NCBI GenBank assembly: GCA_963726665.1 | Contig: CAVSDW010000014.1 | Location: 11,248-75,247 of the forward strand | Origin: RPQJ01 sp963726665 | GTDB taxonomy: Bacteria > Pseudomonadota > Gammaproteobacteria > Steroidobacterales > Steroidobacteraceae | Length of the DNA: 64,000 bases | Reading direction: 5' to 3' | In this document: piece by piece, positions 34,402 through 44,798 of the stretch | Layout: each line of letters opens with the position of its first letter | Numbering within the stretch: the stretch's first letter is position 1 | Program-made: the position numbers and the translations under genes | The notes under the pieces: model-generated | What the model saw: only the letters and a program-made list of their open reading frames with translations | Database searches by the model: none | Told to the model about the DNA's origin: nothing

Positions 34402-37400
34402 TCAGGCTTTCGCCCGCGTGGCCGGGCCTCGCGAACTGCGGGCGGGGCGCGCTGCCGCAGCGGCATGCCCGGTGCCCCGTTCCGCGAGGAACGGCGCCAG
34501 GAAGCGCGCGGTGTGCGACTTCGCCGTCGCGCGCACCACCCGCTCCGGCGGCCCCTGCACCACGACGCGACCGCCGCCCGACCCGCCCTCCGGGCCGAGG
34601 TCCACGATCCAGTCCGCCTCCGCAATCACGTCGAGGTTGTGCTCGATGACGACCACGGTGTTGCCCGCCCCCACCAGCCGGTGCAACACCGCGAGCAGCT
34701 TCTCCACGTCCGCCATGTGCAGGCCGACCGTGGGCTCGTCGAGCACATAGAGGGTTCGGTCCGACGCGCGCAGGCGCGCGAGTTCCGTGACCAGCTTGAT
34801 GCGCTGCGCCTCGCCGCCCGACAGGGTCGGGCTGGGCTGGCCCAGCGTCAGGTACCCGAGCCCCACCTCCTGCAGCAGGCGCAGGGCGCCGTGGATGCGA
34901 CGATGGGCCGCGAAGAACTCCACGGCGTCGTCCACGCTCATCGCCAGCACGTCGCCGATGTTCCTGTCGCGATGCGTCACCGACAGCGTCTCGGCATTGA
35001 AGCGCCGCCCGCCGCAGGCGTCGCAGAGCACCTTCACGTCCGGCAGGAAGCTCATCTCGATGGTCTGGATGCCCTGACCTTCGCAGGCGTCGCAGCGACC
35101 GCCGGCCGCGTTGAACGAGAACCGCGACGGGCCATAGCCGCGCACGCGCGACTCCGTGGTGCCGGCGTAGAGGCGGCGGACGTCGTCCCAGAATCCGACG
35201 TACGTGGCCGGGCAGGAACGCGGCGTGCGCCCGATCGGAGTCTGGTCCACCTCGAGCACCCGCGTGACCTGCTCGATCCCGCGCACGTCCTTGCAGCCGA
35301 TCCAGGCCGGCGCGCGTCCGCGGCGGCGCGGCGCGGCGGTGCGCACCACGAGGTTCGCGTAGAGCACGTCGCGCGCGAGCGTGGACTTTCCGGATCCCGA
35401 TACGCCGGTGACGACGGTGAGTCGTCCGAGCGGCACGCGGGCGTTCACGCGCCGCAGGTTGTGCAGCGACGCGCCCTCGATCGCGAGCGATGGATCCGCG
35501 GCGCGCACCGCCCGGCGCGGCGCAAGCGGGTGCGCGAGCGGCGTGGCGAGGAACTTTCCCGTGAGCGACTCGGGGGACGCGATGAGATCCGCGATCCGGC
35601 CCTGCCCGACGACGCGACCGCCGCGCGTGCCGGCGCCGGGCCCGAGGTCGATCAGGTGGTCGGCGCGCCTGATGGTGTCCTCGTCGTGCTCGACCACGAG
35701 CAGCGTATTGCCGTTGCGCCCGAGCCGCTCGAGCGTGTCGAGCAGCACGTGGTTGTCGCGCGGGTGCAGCCCGATCGTCGGCTCGTCGAGCACGTAGCAG
35801 ACGCCTCGCAGGTTCGAGCCGAGCTGCGCGGCGAGCCGGATCCGCTGCGCCTCGCCACCCGACAGCGTCGGCGCAGCACGCTCGAGCGATACGTAGCCGA
35901 GGCCCACGTCGCGCAGGAACCCGAGCCGCGAGGCGATCTCCGCCAGCAGGTCGCGCGCGATCTCGCGCTCGCGTCCCGTGAGATCGAGGCGCGCGAAGAA
36001 TTCCCGTGCCGCATCCACCGGCAGCGCGGACACCTCGGCAATGGAACGACCGCGAAAACGGACCGCGAGCGCCTCTGGATTGAGTCTCTGGCCGTCGCAG
36101 CTCGCGCAGGGCTTCGCCTCGCCGTCGAACCAGTCGTTCCACCAGCGTTCCTCGCCGCTCTGCTCGGCGTCGAATCCCTTGATGGCGAGGCCGGTTCCGA
36201 AGCACGCACCGCACCAGCCGTGCCTGGAGTTGTACGAGAATAGCCGCGGGTCCGGCTCCGCGAAGCTGCGACCGCAACCCGGACAGGCGCGACGTGTCGA
36301 GTAGACGCGCACGCGCCTGCCATCGAGCACGTGCACCACGCCCTTGCCGAGATCGAGCGCCTGGCCGAGCAGTTCTCTCAGCGTGCGTTCGTTCTTCGCG
36401 CCCACCACGACCTCGCCCAGCGGCAGTTCGATCGTGTGCTCGCGAAAGCGCTCGAGCCTCGGCCACGCGGCGGTCGCGAGGTACTCGCCGTCCACGCGCA
36501 GCCGTTCGTGTCCGCGGGCCGCGGCCCAGCGCGCGAGGTCCGTGTAGTAGCCCTTGCGCGCCACCACCAGCGGCGCGAGCAGTTCGATGGCTGCGGCCCC
36601 GCGAGTTCCTGAGCAGCATGGCCACGATCGAGTCCGCGCTCTGCGGCTCGATCGGCAATTCACACTCCGGGCAGTGCTGGGTGCCGAGCTTCACGTACAG
36701 GAGGCGCAGGAAATGGTGCACCTCGGTCAGCGTGCCCACGGTGCTCTTGCGGCCACCGCGGCTGGTGCGCTGCTCGATCGCGACCGTGGGAGGGATGCCG
36801 AAGATCGCGTCCACGTCCGGTCGCCCCGCGGGCTGCACGAACTGCCGCGCGTAGGCGTTCAGCGACTCGAGGTAGCGACGCTGTCCCTCCGCGAAGACGA
36901 TGTCGAAGGCGAGCGTCGACTTGCCCGAACCCGACACGCCGGTCACGACCGTCATTCCGTCGCGCGGAATCGAGACGTCCACGTCGCGCAGGTTGTGCTC
37001 GCGGGCGCGGTGCACGACGATGGAGTGGCGCGCCGCGTCGGCTATGGCGGACTTTGCTCGCGCCACGGTCGCGACCGCGCGGCCCGGCTTGCGCACCCGC
37101 GTTCGCCCGGCCTCGTATTCACGCAGCGCTCGCCCGGTGTGAGACGCCTCGACGCGGGCGAGTTCCTCGGGTGTGCCCGCCGCGACCATCGTGCCGCCAC
37201 CCTCGCCGCCTTCCGGCCCGAGATCGATGATCCAGTCGGCCGCGCGGATTACGTCGAGGTTGTGCTCGATCACGACCAGCGAGTGCCCCGCGTCCAGCAG
37301 GCGGCGGAACGCGCCCAGGAGTTTCGCGACGTCGTCGAAATGCAGGCCGGTCGTCGGCTCGTCGAACAGGAACAGCGTGCCGCGAAAAAGGGGACATTCT

Positions 37401-40045
37401 CCTTTTTTTCCGCAGCCGCGTTCCTCTTCCCGCGCGCCGGCCGATCTCCCGGAGAAAGGAGAATGTCCCCTTTTTCACGGAGGTGGCCGGCGAGCTTCAA
37501 GCGTTGCGCCTCGCCACCCGACAGCGTCGGCACGGGCTGGCCGAGCCTGAGGTAGTCGAGGCCCACGGCGACGAGGGGTTCCAGTGCGGCCGCGACTTCC
37601 CTGTCGCCGGCGAAGAACGCGAGCGCCTCGGAGACCGTCATTTCCAGCACGTCGGCGATGCTGCGCGCCGGGCCCGGCCCGTGCGCGAGCTTCACCTCGA
37701 GCGTCTCCGGCCGATAGCGGCGACCGTTGCAGTCGGGGCAGCGCAGGTACACGTCCGAGAGGAACTGCATCTCGACGTGCTCGAAGCCGTTGCCCGAGCA
37801 GGTCGGGCAACGCCCGGTTCCGGAATTGAAGCTGAACGTCCCGGGCGTGTAGCCGCGCTCGAGCGCGACGGGCTCGGCCGCATAGCGCTTGCGGATCACC
37901 TCGAACGCGCCGACGTAGCTCGCGGGATTGGAGCGCGTCGTGCGACCGATCGCGGCCTGGTCCACCATCACCACTTCCGCGACGTGCTCGGCACCGCTGA
38001 ACGCTCGATGCGCTCCGGGTGTCTCGGTCGGCTTGCCCTTGGCGCGCAGCAGGGCCGGCAGCAGCACGTCCTGGACCAGCGTGGACTTCCCGGAACCGGA
38101 CACTCCCGTCACGCACACCAGCCGCCCGAGCGGAATCTCGACGTCGAGGTCGCGCAGGTTGTGCTCGCGCGCGCCTTCGAGCACGAGGCGCGGATCTCCC
38201 TCGCGCGGCGGTCCCCTGCGGCCCGCGGCCACCGAGGCGTCCCGGCGTCCCGACAGGTACTGCGCGGTGAGCGTGTCCGACCGCTGCAGCAACTCGCCCG
38301 GCGTGCCGTTGAAGACGATGCTGCCGCCGCGCTCGCCCGGGCCCGGCCCGAGATCGATGATGCGATCGGCCGCCAGCATGATCTGCGGGTCGTGCTCCAC
38401 GACCAGCAGTGAGTTGCCGTTGTCGCGCAGGCGCTGCATGACCTCCACCACGCGTCGCATGTCTCGCGGGTGCAGCCCGATGGAGGGTTCGTCGAGGACG
38501 AACAGCGTGTTCACGAGCGACGTGCCGAGCGCGGTGGTCAGGTTGATGCGCTGCACCTCGCCGCCGGAGAGCGTGCGCGACTGCCGATCGAGGGTGAGGT
38601 AGCCGAGGCCGACACGTACCAGGAACTCGAGCCGCGAGCGGATCTCGCCCAGCAGCAGGTCGGTGGCCTCGTCGAGCGGAGCCGGCAGTACGAGTCCAGC
38701 GAAGAAATCACGCAGGCGATCGACCGGCCGCAGCATGAGGTCGTGGATGCAGGGTGGCGGCACCGCGTCGGCCGCGGGCCCGAGCCGCCACAGCAGCGCC
38801 TCGGGTCTGAGCCGCGCGCCACCGCAGTCTCCGCAGGGCGTGTAGCTGCGGTACTTCGAGAGCAGCACGCGGATGTGCATCCGGTAGCTCCTGGTCTCGA
38901 GCCAGGCGAAGAACCGACGCGCGCCGTACCAGACCTTCTTCTCCCAGGGCCCCTCGCCCTCGATCACCCAGCGGCGCTGCTCCTCGTCGAGGTCGCGCCA
39001 CGGAGTGTCGAGCGGCACGCCGCGCTTGCGCGCGAACCGCAGGAGGTCGTCCTGGCATTCCTTGTACGACTCCGTCTGCCAGGGCCGCACCGCGCCGCCG
39101 CGCAGGCTGCGGCTCGCATCCGGCACGACCAGGCCCCAGTCCACGCCGATCACGCGTCCGAAGCCGCGGCAGGCTTCGCAGGCGCCGAGAGGCGAATTGA
39201 ACGAGAAGAGGCTCGGCGTCGGCTCCCGGTAGTGAATGTCGCAGTCCGCGCAGTGCAGGTCCGCCGAGTAGCGGCGAACAGGGGACTGTCCCCTTTTCGT
39301 GTCGCCGAAAAGGGGACTGTCCCCATTTGGGTTGTCCCGATGCATGTCCCCATCGACCTCGACACGCACCGCCACCCGTCCCCGACCGACCCTCATCGCC
39401 GCCTCGATCGCCTCGATCATCCGGCTGCGCCCGGCGCCCTCGGCGCGGAACCGGTCCTGCACCACCTCGAGTACCCGGCCCGCGCGCGAATGGATCCGCG
39501 TGTAGCCCTGCTGCTCGAGCAGCTTCAGGACTTCGCCCTCCTCGAAGTTGTCGGGCACCGCGACCGGGAAGGTCACGAGCAGGCGCGGGTCGCCGGGCCC
39601 GAGCGCGCCGGACTCGATCTCGCGGACGATGCCGTCCGGCGTGTCCCGCCGCACCGGCCGGCCGCAGCCGCTGCAGTGCAGTACCGGCCGCCCGCGCGTA
39701 AAGGAGCTTCAGGTGGTCGTTGAGCTCCGTCATCGTGCCGACGGTGGAGCGCGAAGTCCGCACGGGATTCGTCTGGTCGATGGCGATGGCGGGCGGGATG
39801 CCCTCGACCCGATCCACGCTGGGCCGGTCCATGCGATCCAGGAACTGGCGCGCATAGGGCGAGAAGGTCTCGACGTACCGCCGCTGCCCTTCCGCGTAGA
39901 CCGTGTCGAAGACCAGCGACGACTTGCCCGAGCCGGACACGCCCGTGACCACGACGAGCTCGCCGAGCGGGATGTCCAGGTCGAGCGCACGCAGGTTGTG
40001 CTGCCGTGCGCCGCGGATGCGGATGACGTCGTCTGTTCGGGCCAT
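34402..40045 (-). CDS. uvrA: Double-length ('dimeric') UvrA, tandem fusion (frameshifted as read)
   Basis: UvrA recognises DNA damage in nucleotide excision repair. This gene is twice the usual size, about 1,880 codons: two complete UvrA units in tandem. Each unit starts with REHNL/RQHNL-type sequence plus Walker A VTGVSGSGKS, followed by TVGT(M/L)TE, zinc-finger cysteines, LSGGE(V/A)QR signatures and VVEHD/VIEHN. In total there are four nucleotide-binding domains. The frame is lost near 39695 and 36608 (each repaired by one CG) and at 37385-37475 inside an inserted palindrome. A second palindrome (39281-39324) is in frame and adds about 25 residues. Ordinary UvrA is about 940 residues. SEED annotations call this form 'dimeric'. 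Confidence 0.88.
37385..37475. repeat. REP-like palindrome inserted in uvrA
   Basis: AAAAAGGGGACATTCTCCTTT (its first 20 or so bases) and the inverted copy ending at 37475 enclose about 50 bases rich in C. The arms match the element at 6233-6307. It interrupts uvrA between the coding for KLAGHLRE and for RGTLFLFDEP. As read it shifts frame by a net minus one, which a single missing base in its seven-base A/T run would explain; otherwise the insertion breaks the gene. Confidence 0.8.
39281..39324. repeat. REP-like palindrome inserted in frame in uvrA
   Basis: GGGGACTGTCCCCTTTTCG (39281-39299) and CGAAAAGGGGACTGTCCCC (39306-39324) form inverted arms differing at one base, and each contains the near-palindrome GGGGACWGTCCCC. 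In the uvrA frame it reads GDSPLFGDTKRGQSPV, placed between RVEVDG and YSADLHCADC. The open frame continues through it. Confidence 0.8.
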
Positions 40046-40151
40046 TGGTTGCCGCCTTCCCCCCGACCGGGGGTACGCTGGCAGTCCACGCTACCACGAT
40101 CCGCCCGGATCGCGGATACTTGGTCGCACAACGACTCGAACGGAAGCCGCA

Positions 40152-40793
40152 ATGCGATTCCTGTCCGCCCTGATGCCGCGCGAAGCGCGGTTCTTCGCCT
40201 TGTTCAACCGTCACGCCGAATTCATCGTCCAGGGCGGGCACGCCGTCTCGGAGCTGGTGCGCGACTACGCAGACCCGGTGCGCCGCGCCGCCCTGATCGA
40301 GCGCATCAACGAAGTCGAGCGCAGCGCCGACAAGGTGACCTACGAGACGGTCTCGGTGCTGCACTCCACGTTCATCACGCCCTTCGACCGCAACGACATC
40401 CACCGGCTGATCTCGGGGATGGACGACATCCTCGACCTGATCCAGGACGCCGCGGAGTCCATGCACCTCTTCGACATCCAGACGCTGCCGCCCGAGGCGC
40501 CGCAGATGGCGAAACTGCTCGAGACCTGCTGCGAGAAGGTCAAGGCCGCGGTCGCCCTGCTCGACTCGATGGACAATGCACCGCGGGCGCTCGCGCTGGC
40601 GCAGGAGATCGACGGCCTCGAGAGCGACGCCGACGCGGTCATGCGCAAGGGCATCTCGACGCTCTTCCGCGAGGAGCAGGACGTGCGCCAGCTCATCAAG
40701 CACAAGAACGTCTACGAGTACCTGGAGAACGCCATCGACAAGTGCCAGGACGTGGCAAACATCATCGAGGCCGTGATCGTCGAGAACGCCTGA
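40152..40793 (+). CDS. DUF47/PhoU-like accessory protein of Pit transporter
   Basis: A 213-residue all-helical protein of the DUF47 (TIGR00153, PhoU-like) family, starting MRFLSALMPREARFFALFNRHAE. Metal-binding E/D clusters are visible in NEVERSADKVTYETVS, DDILDLIQDAAE and EIDGLESDADAVMRKG. Such proteins are encoded next to Pit phosphate transporters and are thought to modulate them. Only two bases separate its stop from the pit start, so the pair is one operon. Confidence 0.9.
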   Translation: MRFLSALMPREARFFALFNRHAEFIVQGGHAVSELVRDYADPVRRAALIERINEVERSADKVTYETVSVLHSTFITPFDRNDIHRLISGMDDILDLIQDAAESMHLFDIQTLPPEAPQMAKLLETCCEKVKAAVALLDSMDNAPRALALAQEIDGLESDADAVMRKGISTLFREEQDVRQLIKHKNVYEYLENAIDKCQDVANIIEAVIVENA

Positions 40794-40795
40794 GC

Positions 40796-41803
40796 ATGGA
40801 CCCGAACATCCCGTTCGTGACGCTCGCGGTGCTGGTCGCGCTGGCGTTCGCGTTCGACTTCATGAACGGCTTCCACGACGCGGCGAATTCCATCGCGACC
40901 GTGGTCTCGACGGGCGTGCTGCGTCCCTACCAGGCGGTCGCCTGGGCCGCGTTCTTCAATTTCGTGGCGATCTTCATCTTCCATCTCAAGGTGGCAGCGA
41001 CCGTCGGCAAGGGCATCGTGGACCCGGTCGCCGTCGACCACTACGTGATCTTCGGCGCGCTGATCGGCGCGATCGCGTGGAACCTGATCACCTGGTACTA
41101 CGGGATCCCCTCGAGCTCGTCGCATGCGCTCATCGGCGGGATGATCGGCGCGATGATCGCAAAGGCCGGCACCGGCCCGCTGCTCGCACCCGGCATCATC
41201 AAGACCGCGACCTTCATCTTCGTCTCGCCGCTGCTCGGCATGACGCTCGGCGCACTGATCATGATCGCGGTCTCGTGGGCCTGTCTCAGGCGCGCGCCGC
41301 GGCGCGTCGACCGCTGGTTCCGGCGGCTGCAGCTCGTCTCCTCCGCGCTCTACAGCGTCGGGCACGGCAGCAACGACGCGCAGAAGACCATGGGCATCAT
41401 CTGGCTGCTGCTGATCGCCGCGGGCGTCACGACCGAGCAGGCCTCGATGCCGCCCTACTGGGTGATCGTGGGCTGCTACGTCGCAATGGCGCTCGGAACC
41501 ATGTTCGGCGGCTGGCGAATCGTGAAGACCATGGGCCAGAAGATCACCAAGCTGCGGCCGGTGGGCGGGTTCGCCGCCGAGACCGGCGGCGCAATCACGC
41601 TGTTCCTCGCCTCCGGCTTCGGCATCCCGGTCTCGACCACTCACACCATCACCGGCGCCATCGTCGGCGTCGGGTCCGCCCAGCGGGTCAAGGCGGTACG
41701 CTGGGGTCTGGCCGGCAACATCGTGATTGCGTGGCTCGTGACCATGCCGGCCGCCGCCGCCATGGCCGCGGTGGCGTACTGGCTCGGCAAGGCCGTGCTG
41801 TGA
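40796..41803 (+). CDS. pit: Low-affinity inorganic phosphate transporter, Pit family
   Basis: A 335-residue integral membrane protein taking up metal-phosphate by proton symport. It has two homologous halves with the PiT signatures: FDFMNGFHDAANSIATVVSTGVL near the N-terminus and VGHGSNDAQKTMGIIWL in the second half. SSSHALIGG and VSTTHTITGAIVGVG form the matching second motifs. About ten helices are predicted. At 335 residues it is of the shorter type, without the long central loop of E. coli PitA. It is translated with the DUF47 gene. Confidence 0.94.
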   Translation: MDPNIPFVTLAVLVALAFAFDFMNGFHDAANSIATVVSTGVLRPYQAVAWAAFFNFVAIFIFHLKVAATVGKGIVDPVAVDHYVIFGALIGAIAWNLITWYYGIPSSSSHALIGGMIGAMIAKAGTGPLLAPGIIKTATFIFVSPLLGMTLGALIMIAVSWACLRRAPRRVDRWFRRLQLVSSALYSVGHGSNDAQKTMGIIWLLLIAAGVTTEQASMPPYWVIVGCYVAMALGTMFGGWRIVKTMGQKITKLRPVGGFAAETGGAITLFLASGFGIPVSTTHTITGAIVGVGSAQRVKAVRWGLAGNIVIAWLVTMPAAAAMAAVAYWLGKAVL

Positions 41804-41842
41804 TGATGCGGCTCGGCGCGACCTGAACCCGGCCTGCTCCAC

Positions 41843-43885
41843 TTGGCCGAACGCTACCCTCACCTGCTCGCCCCGCTGGACCTCGGCTACACGAGGCTCC
41901 GCAACCGCGTGCTCATGGGTTCCATGCACACGGGCCTCGAGGATCATCCCCGGCATTTCCCGCGCCTCGTCGAGTACTTCGCCGAGCGAGCCCGCGGCGG
42001 AGTGGGCCTGATCGTCACCGGGGGATTCGCGCCCAACATCGAGGGCTGGACCTCTCCCTTCGGCGGGAGGCTCACCACGCACGCGGCCGCCGCGCGGCAC
42101 CGGCCGATCGCCGACGCCGTGCACGCCGAAGGCGGCCACATCGCGCTGCAGATCCTGCACACCGGGCGCTACGGCTACCATCCGCTCGCCGTCGCGCCCT
42201 CGCGCATCAAGTCGCCGATCACGCCTTTCACGCCACGGGCGCTTTCGGCGCGCGGCGTCGAGCGACAGATCCGCGCCTTCGTGCGCTGCGCCTCGCTCGC
42301 TCGCGAGGCGGGCTACGACGGCGTCGAGGTGATGGGCTCGGAAGGCTACTTCATCAACCAGTTCCTCGCCGCGCACACCAACCGGCGCACCGACGACTGG
42401 GGCGGCAGCTACGCCAATCGCATGCGCCTGCCGGTCGAGATCGTCGAGCGCACGCGCGAGGCCGTCGGGCGCGACTTCGTCATCGTCTATCGCCTCTCGA
42501 TGCTCGACCTCGTGCCCGACGGCAGCAGCTGGGACGAGGTGGTCCTGCTCGCCAAGGCGATCGAGCGGGCCGGTGCGACCATCATCAACACCGGCATCGG
42601 CTGGCACGAGGCGCGCGTTCCGACCATCGCCACCTCCGTGCCGCGCGCGGCCTTCGCCTGGGTGACGAAGAAGCTCAGGGGCGAGGTCGGCATTCCGCTG
42701 TGCACCACCAACCGCATCAACACGCCCGAGGTCGCCGAGCAGGTGCTGGCCGACGGCTGCGCCGACATGGTGTCGATGGCGCGCCCGCTGCTCGCCGATC
42801 CGGAGTTCGTCGTCAAGGCGGCGAGCGGGCGGGCGGACGAGATCAACACCTGCATCGCCTGCAACCAGGCCTGCCTCGATCACGTCTTCCAGCGCCGCAT
42901 CGCATCGTGCCTCGTGAACCCGCGAGCCGGCCACGAGACCGAACTCGTCTACCTGCCGGTCGCGACGGCGAAGCGCATCGCGGTCGTGGGCGCCGGTCCC
43001 GCCGGCCTCGCCTGCGCGACCGTACTCGCCGGCCGCGGACACCGCGTGGACCTCTTCGAATCGGCGGGCGAGATCGGCGGCCAGTTCAATCTCGCGAAGC
43101 GCATCCCGGGCAAGGAAGAATTCCACGAGACGATCCGCTACTTCGCACGACGCATCGAGGTCACCGGAGTCGCGCTCAAGCTCCATACGCGCGCGACCGC
43201 CGAGCAGCTCGTCGCCGGCGGCTACGAAGAGGTGGTCCTCGCGACCGGCGTCATGCCTCGCGACCCGCACATCGAGGGAGCGGCGGAGCAGGCGCGTCAG
43301 GGCCGGGTTCTCTCCTACGTGGACGTGCTGCACGGCCGGCCGGTGGGCCGAAGGGTCGCGATCATCGGCGCCGGCGGAATCGGCTTCGACATCGCGGAAT
43401 TCCTGGTGAGCGACGGCCACTCGACGGCGCTCGACCTGCCGGCCTGGCTGGCCGAGTGGGGCGTGGGTGATCCGGGCGCCACGCGCGGCGGTCTCACCGC
43501 GCCGAGGATCGAGCCGCCTGCCCGCGAAGTGCACCTCCTGCAGCGCAAGGCCGCCCCGCTGGGCAAGGGCCTCGGCAAGACCACGGGCTGGATCCACCGC
43601 GCCACGCTCAAGGCGAAGCGCGTCACAATGATCGGCGGCGTCAACTACGAGCGCGTCGACGGGCGCGGACTGCACCTGAGCTTCGGCGAGGCGCACGAGA
43701 AGCCGATGCTGCTGGAGGTGGACACCGTGGTGCTGTGCTCGGGGCAGGAGCCGCTGCGCGAACTCGAAGGCGCGCTGCGCGCCGCGGGGCTCGCCGTGCA
43801 CCTGATCGGCGGCGCGGACGTCGCCGCGGAACTCGACGCGAAACGCGCAATCGACCAGGGTTCGCGGCTGGCGGCGCGCCTGTAA
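41843..43885 (+). CDS. FadH-like NADPH:2,4-dienoyl-CoA reductase / FMN-FAD-FeS oxidoreductase
   Basis: A 680-residue Old-Yellow-Enzyme-fusion flavoenzyme. The N-terminal FMN barrel includes LRNRVLMGSMHTGLED, HIALQILHTGRYGYH and EVMGSEGYFINQFL. A 4Fe-4S cluster motif CIACNQACLDHVF follows with a later Cys. The C-terminal FAD/NADPH module has VVGAGPAGLACATVLAGRGHRVDLFE and IIGAGGIGFDIAEFL. Layout and length match E. coli FadH (672 residues), but related dehydrogenases share this architecture. The apparent start is TTG at 41843 without a strong ribosome site. Confidence 0.88.
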   Translation: MAERYPHLLAPLDLGYTRLRNRVLMGSMHTGLEDHPRHFPRLVEYFAERARGGVGLIVTGGFAPNIEGWTSPFGGRLTTHAAAARHRPIADAVHAEGGHIALQILHTGRYGYHPLAVAPSRIKSPITPFTPRALSARGVERQIRAFVRCASLAREAGYDGVEVMGSEGYFINQFLAAHTNRRTDDWGGSYANRMRLPVEIVERTREAVGRDFVIVYRLSMLDLVPDGSSWDEVVLLAKAIERAGATIINTGIGWHEARVPTIATSVPRAAFAWVTKKLRGEVGIPLCTTNRINTPEVAEQVLADGCADMVSMARPLLADPEFVVKAASGRADEINTCIACNQACLDHVFQRRIASCLVNPRAGHETELVYLPVATAKRIAVVGAGPAGLACATVLAGRGHRVDLFESAGEIGGQFNLAKRIPGKEEFHETIRYFARRIEVTGVALKLHTRATAEQLVAGGYEEVVLATGVMPRDPHIEGAAEQARQGRVLSYVDVLHGRPVGRRVAIIGAGGIGFDIAEFLVSDGHSTALDLPAWLAEWGVGDPGATRGGLTAPRIEPPAREVHLLQRKAAPLGKGLGKTTGWIHRATLKAKRVTMIGGVNYERVDGRGLHLSFGEAHEKPMLLEVDTVVLCSGQEPLRELEGALRAAGLAVHLIGGADVAAELDAKRAIDQGSRLAARL

Positions 43886-43890
43886 GCCGC

Positions 43891-44662
43891 CTACTCGAGC
43901 GGAAACGGCACTCGCGCCTGTCCCGTCGCGTGCTCCTCGGCGCGCTTGGCCGCGTGGATCGCCTTCAGCAGCAGCGCGTGCACGTGCACGTCCTGGCCGG
44001 AGAGCAGGAACCGGTCGGCCAGCTCGAGCACCTTTTCCAGGTACGCGTTGCGCTGCTCGAGATACAGCATCGCCTTGCCCAGGAAGCGGGGATCGCGCGC
44101 CTCGTTATGCAGCACCGCGGCCGTCCGCATCGCGGTCGCGTGCTCCTCGACCGTCGGTCGCTGGTGATAATGCACCTGCTCGGCGTCGCCCGCGGATGAC
44201 GCCGCGGGCGGCTGGGCGCCGCCGCGGCTCCGCGGTGCCCTGACGCGGCGGCCCATGCAGCAGGCTCCGGATCACGTCGCTCGTGGTCACGATGCCTGTG
44301 ACGCGGTCGGCGTCGTCCACCACGGGCGCCGCGTGAACTCCTGCCTCGGTCATGCGCTCCGCCGCCTCGCCGATGCTGGCGTGTGGCCTGAGGCTGAGCA
44401 CGGGCGTGTGCATCAGCTGCTCGATGGTGATCCTCTCGTCGAGGAATTTCGCGCGATCCTCCGTCGCCTTCGGCACGAAGTACTCGAGCTTCATGACGTC
44501 GGCCGAACTCAACATGCCGACGATCCGGCCCTGGCGGACCACCGGAAGATGGTGGATCGGGTACTGAAAGAAGCAGTCGAGCACTTCGCTGACCGGCCGG
44601 TCGGACTCGATCACGACCACGGTCTCGGTCATGATTCTCGATACGGGCTCTTCGGGTCTCAT
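43891..44662 (-). CDS. Two-CBS-domain protein with C-terminal helical extension (frameshifted as read)
   Basis: A protein of about 258 residues with two CBS domains that probably bind an adenine nucleotide: VSRIMTETVVVIESDRPVSEVLDCFFQYPIHHLPVV and LMHTPVLSLRPHASIGEAAERM...GVHAAPVV. A helical extension follows (AMLYLEQRNAYLEKVLELADRFLLSG). The frame changes near 44247; restoring a CG in GCCGCCGCGTCAGG joins the halves through HGPPRVRAPRSRGG. GAGGGA precedes the ATG at 44662. Its role is unknown; CBS pairs usually sense energy state. Confidence 0.8.
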
Positions 44663-44798
44663 GCGCTCCCTCTGATACGAGGATAGCGCCGCTCGACGGG
44701 CAGCGGGCGTGAACTCGTGCGTATTGCGCACAAGGCTGCACCGGTATGGATGCGGATGTGCATCCGTACTGCCCGCAGTCGTGCGCCCTGGGCGGGAA

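Noticed and set aside
33542..37273. 1,243-codon frame containing UvrA sequence plus a long tail
   Set aside because: Only the first part (to about 36610) is UvrA; after the slip the rest is shadow of the correct frame and of the HAD gene.
40712..43801. 1,029-codon minus-strand open frame
   Set aside because: Antisense of pit and the FadH-like gene. Composition is Asp/Arg/His/Ala rich with no family match.
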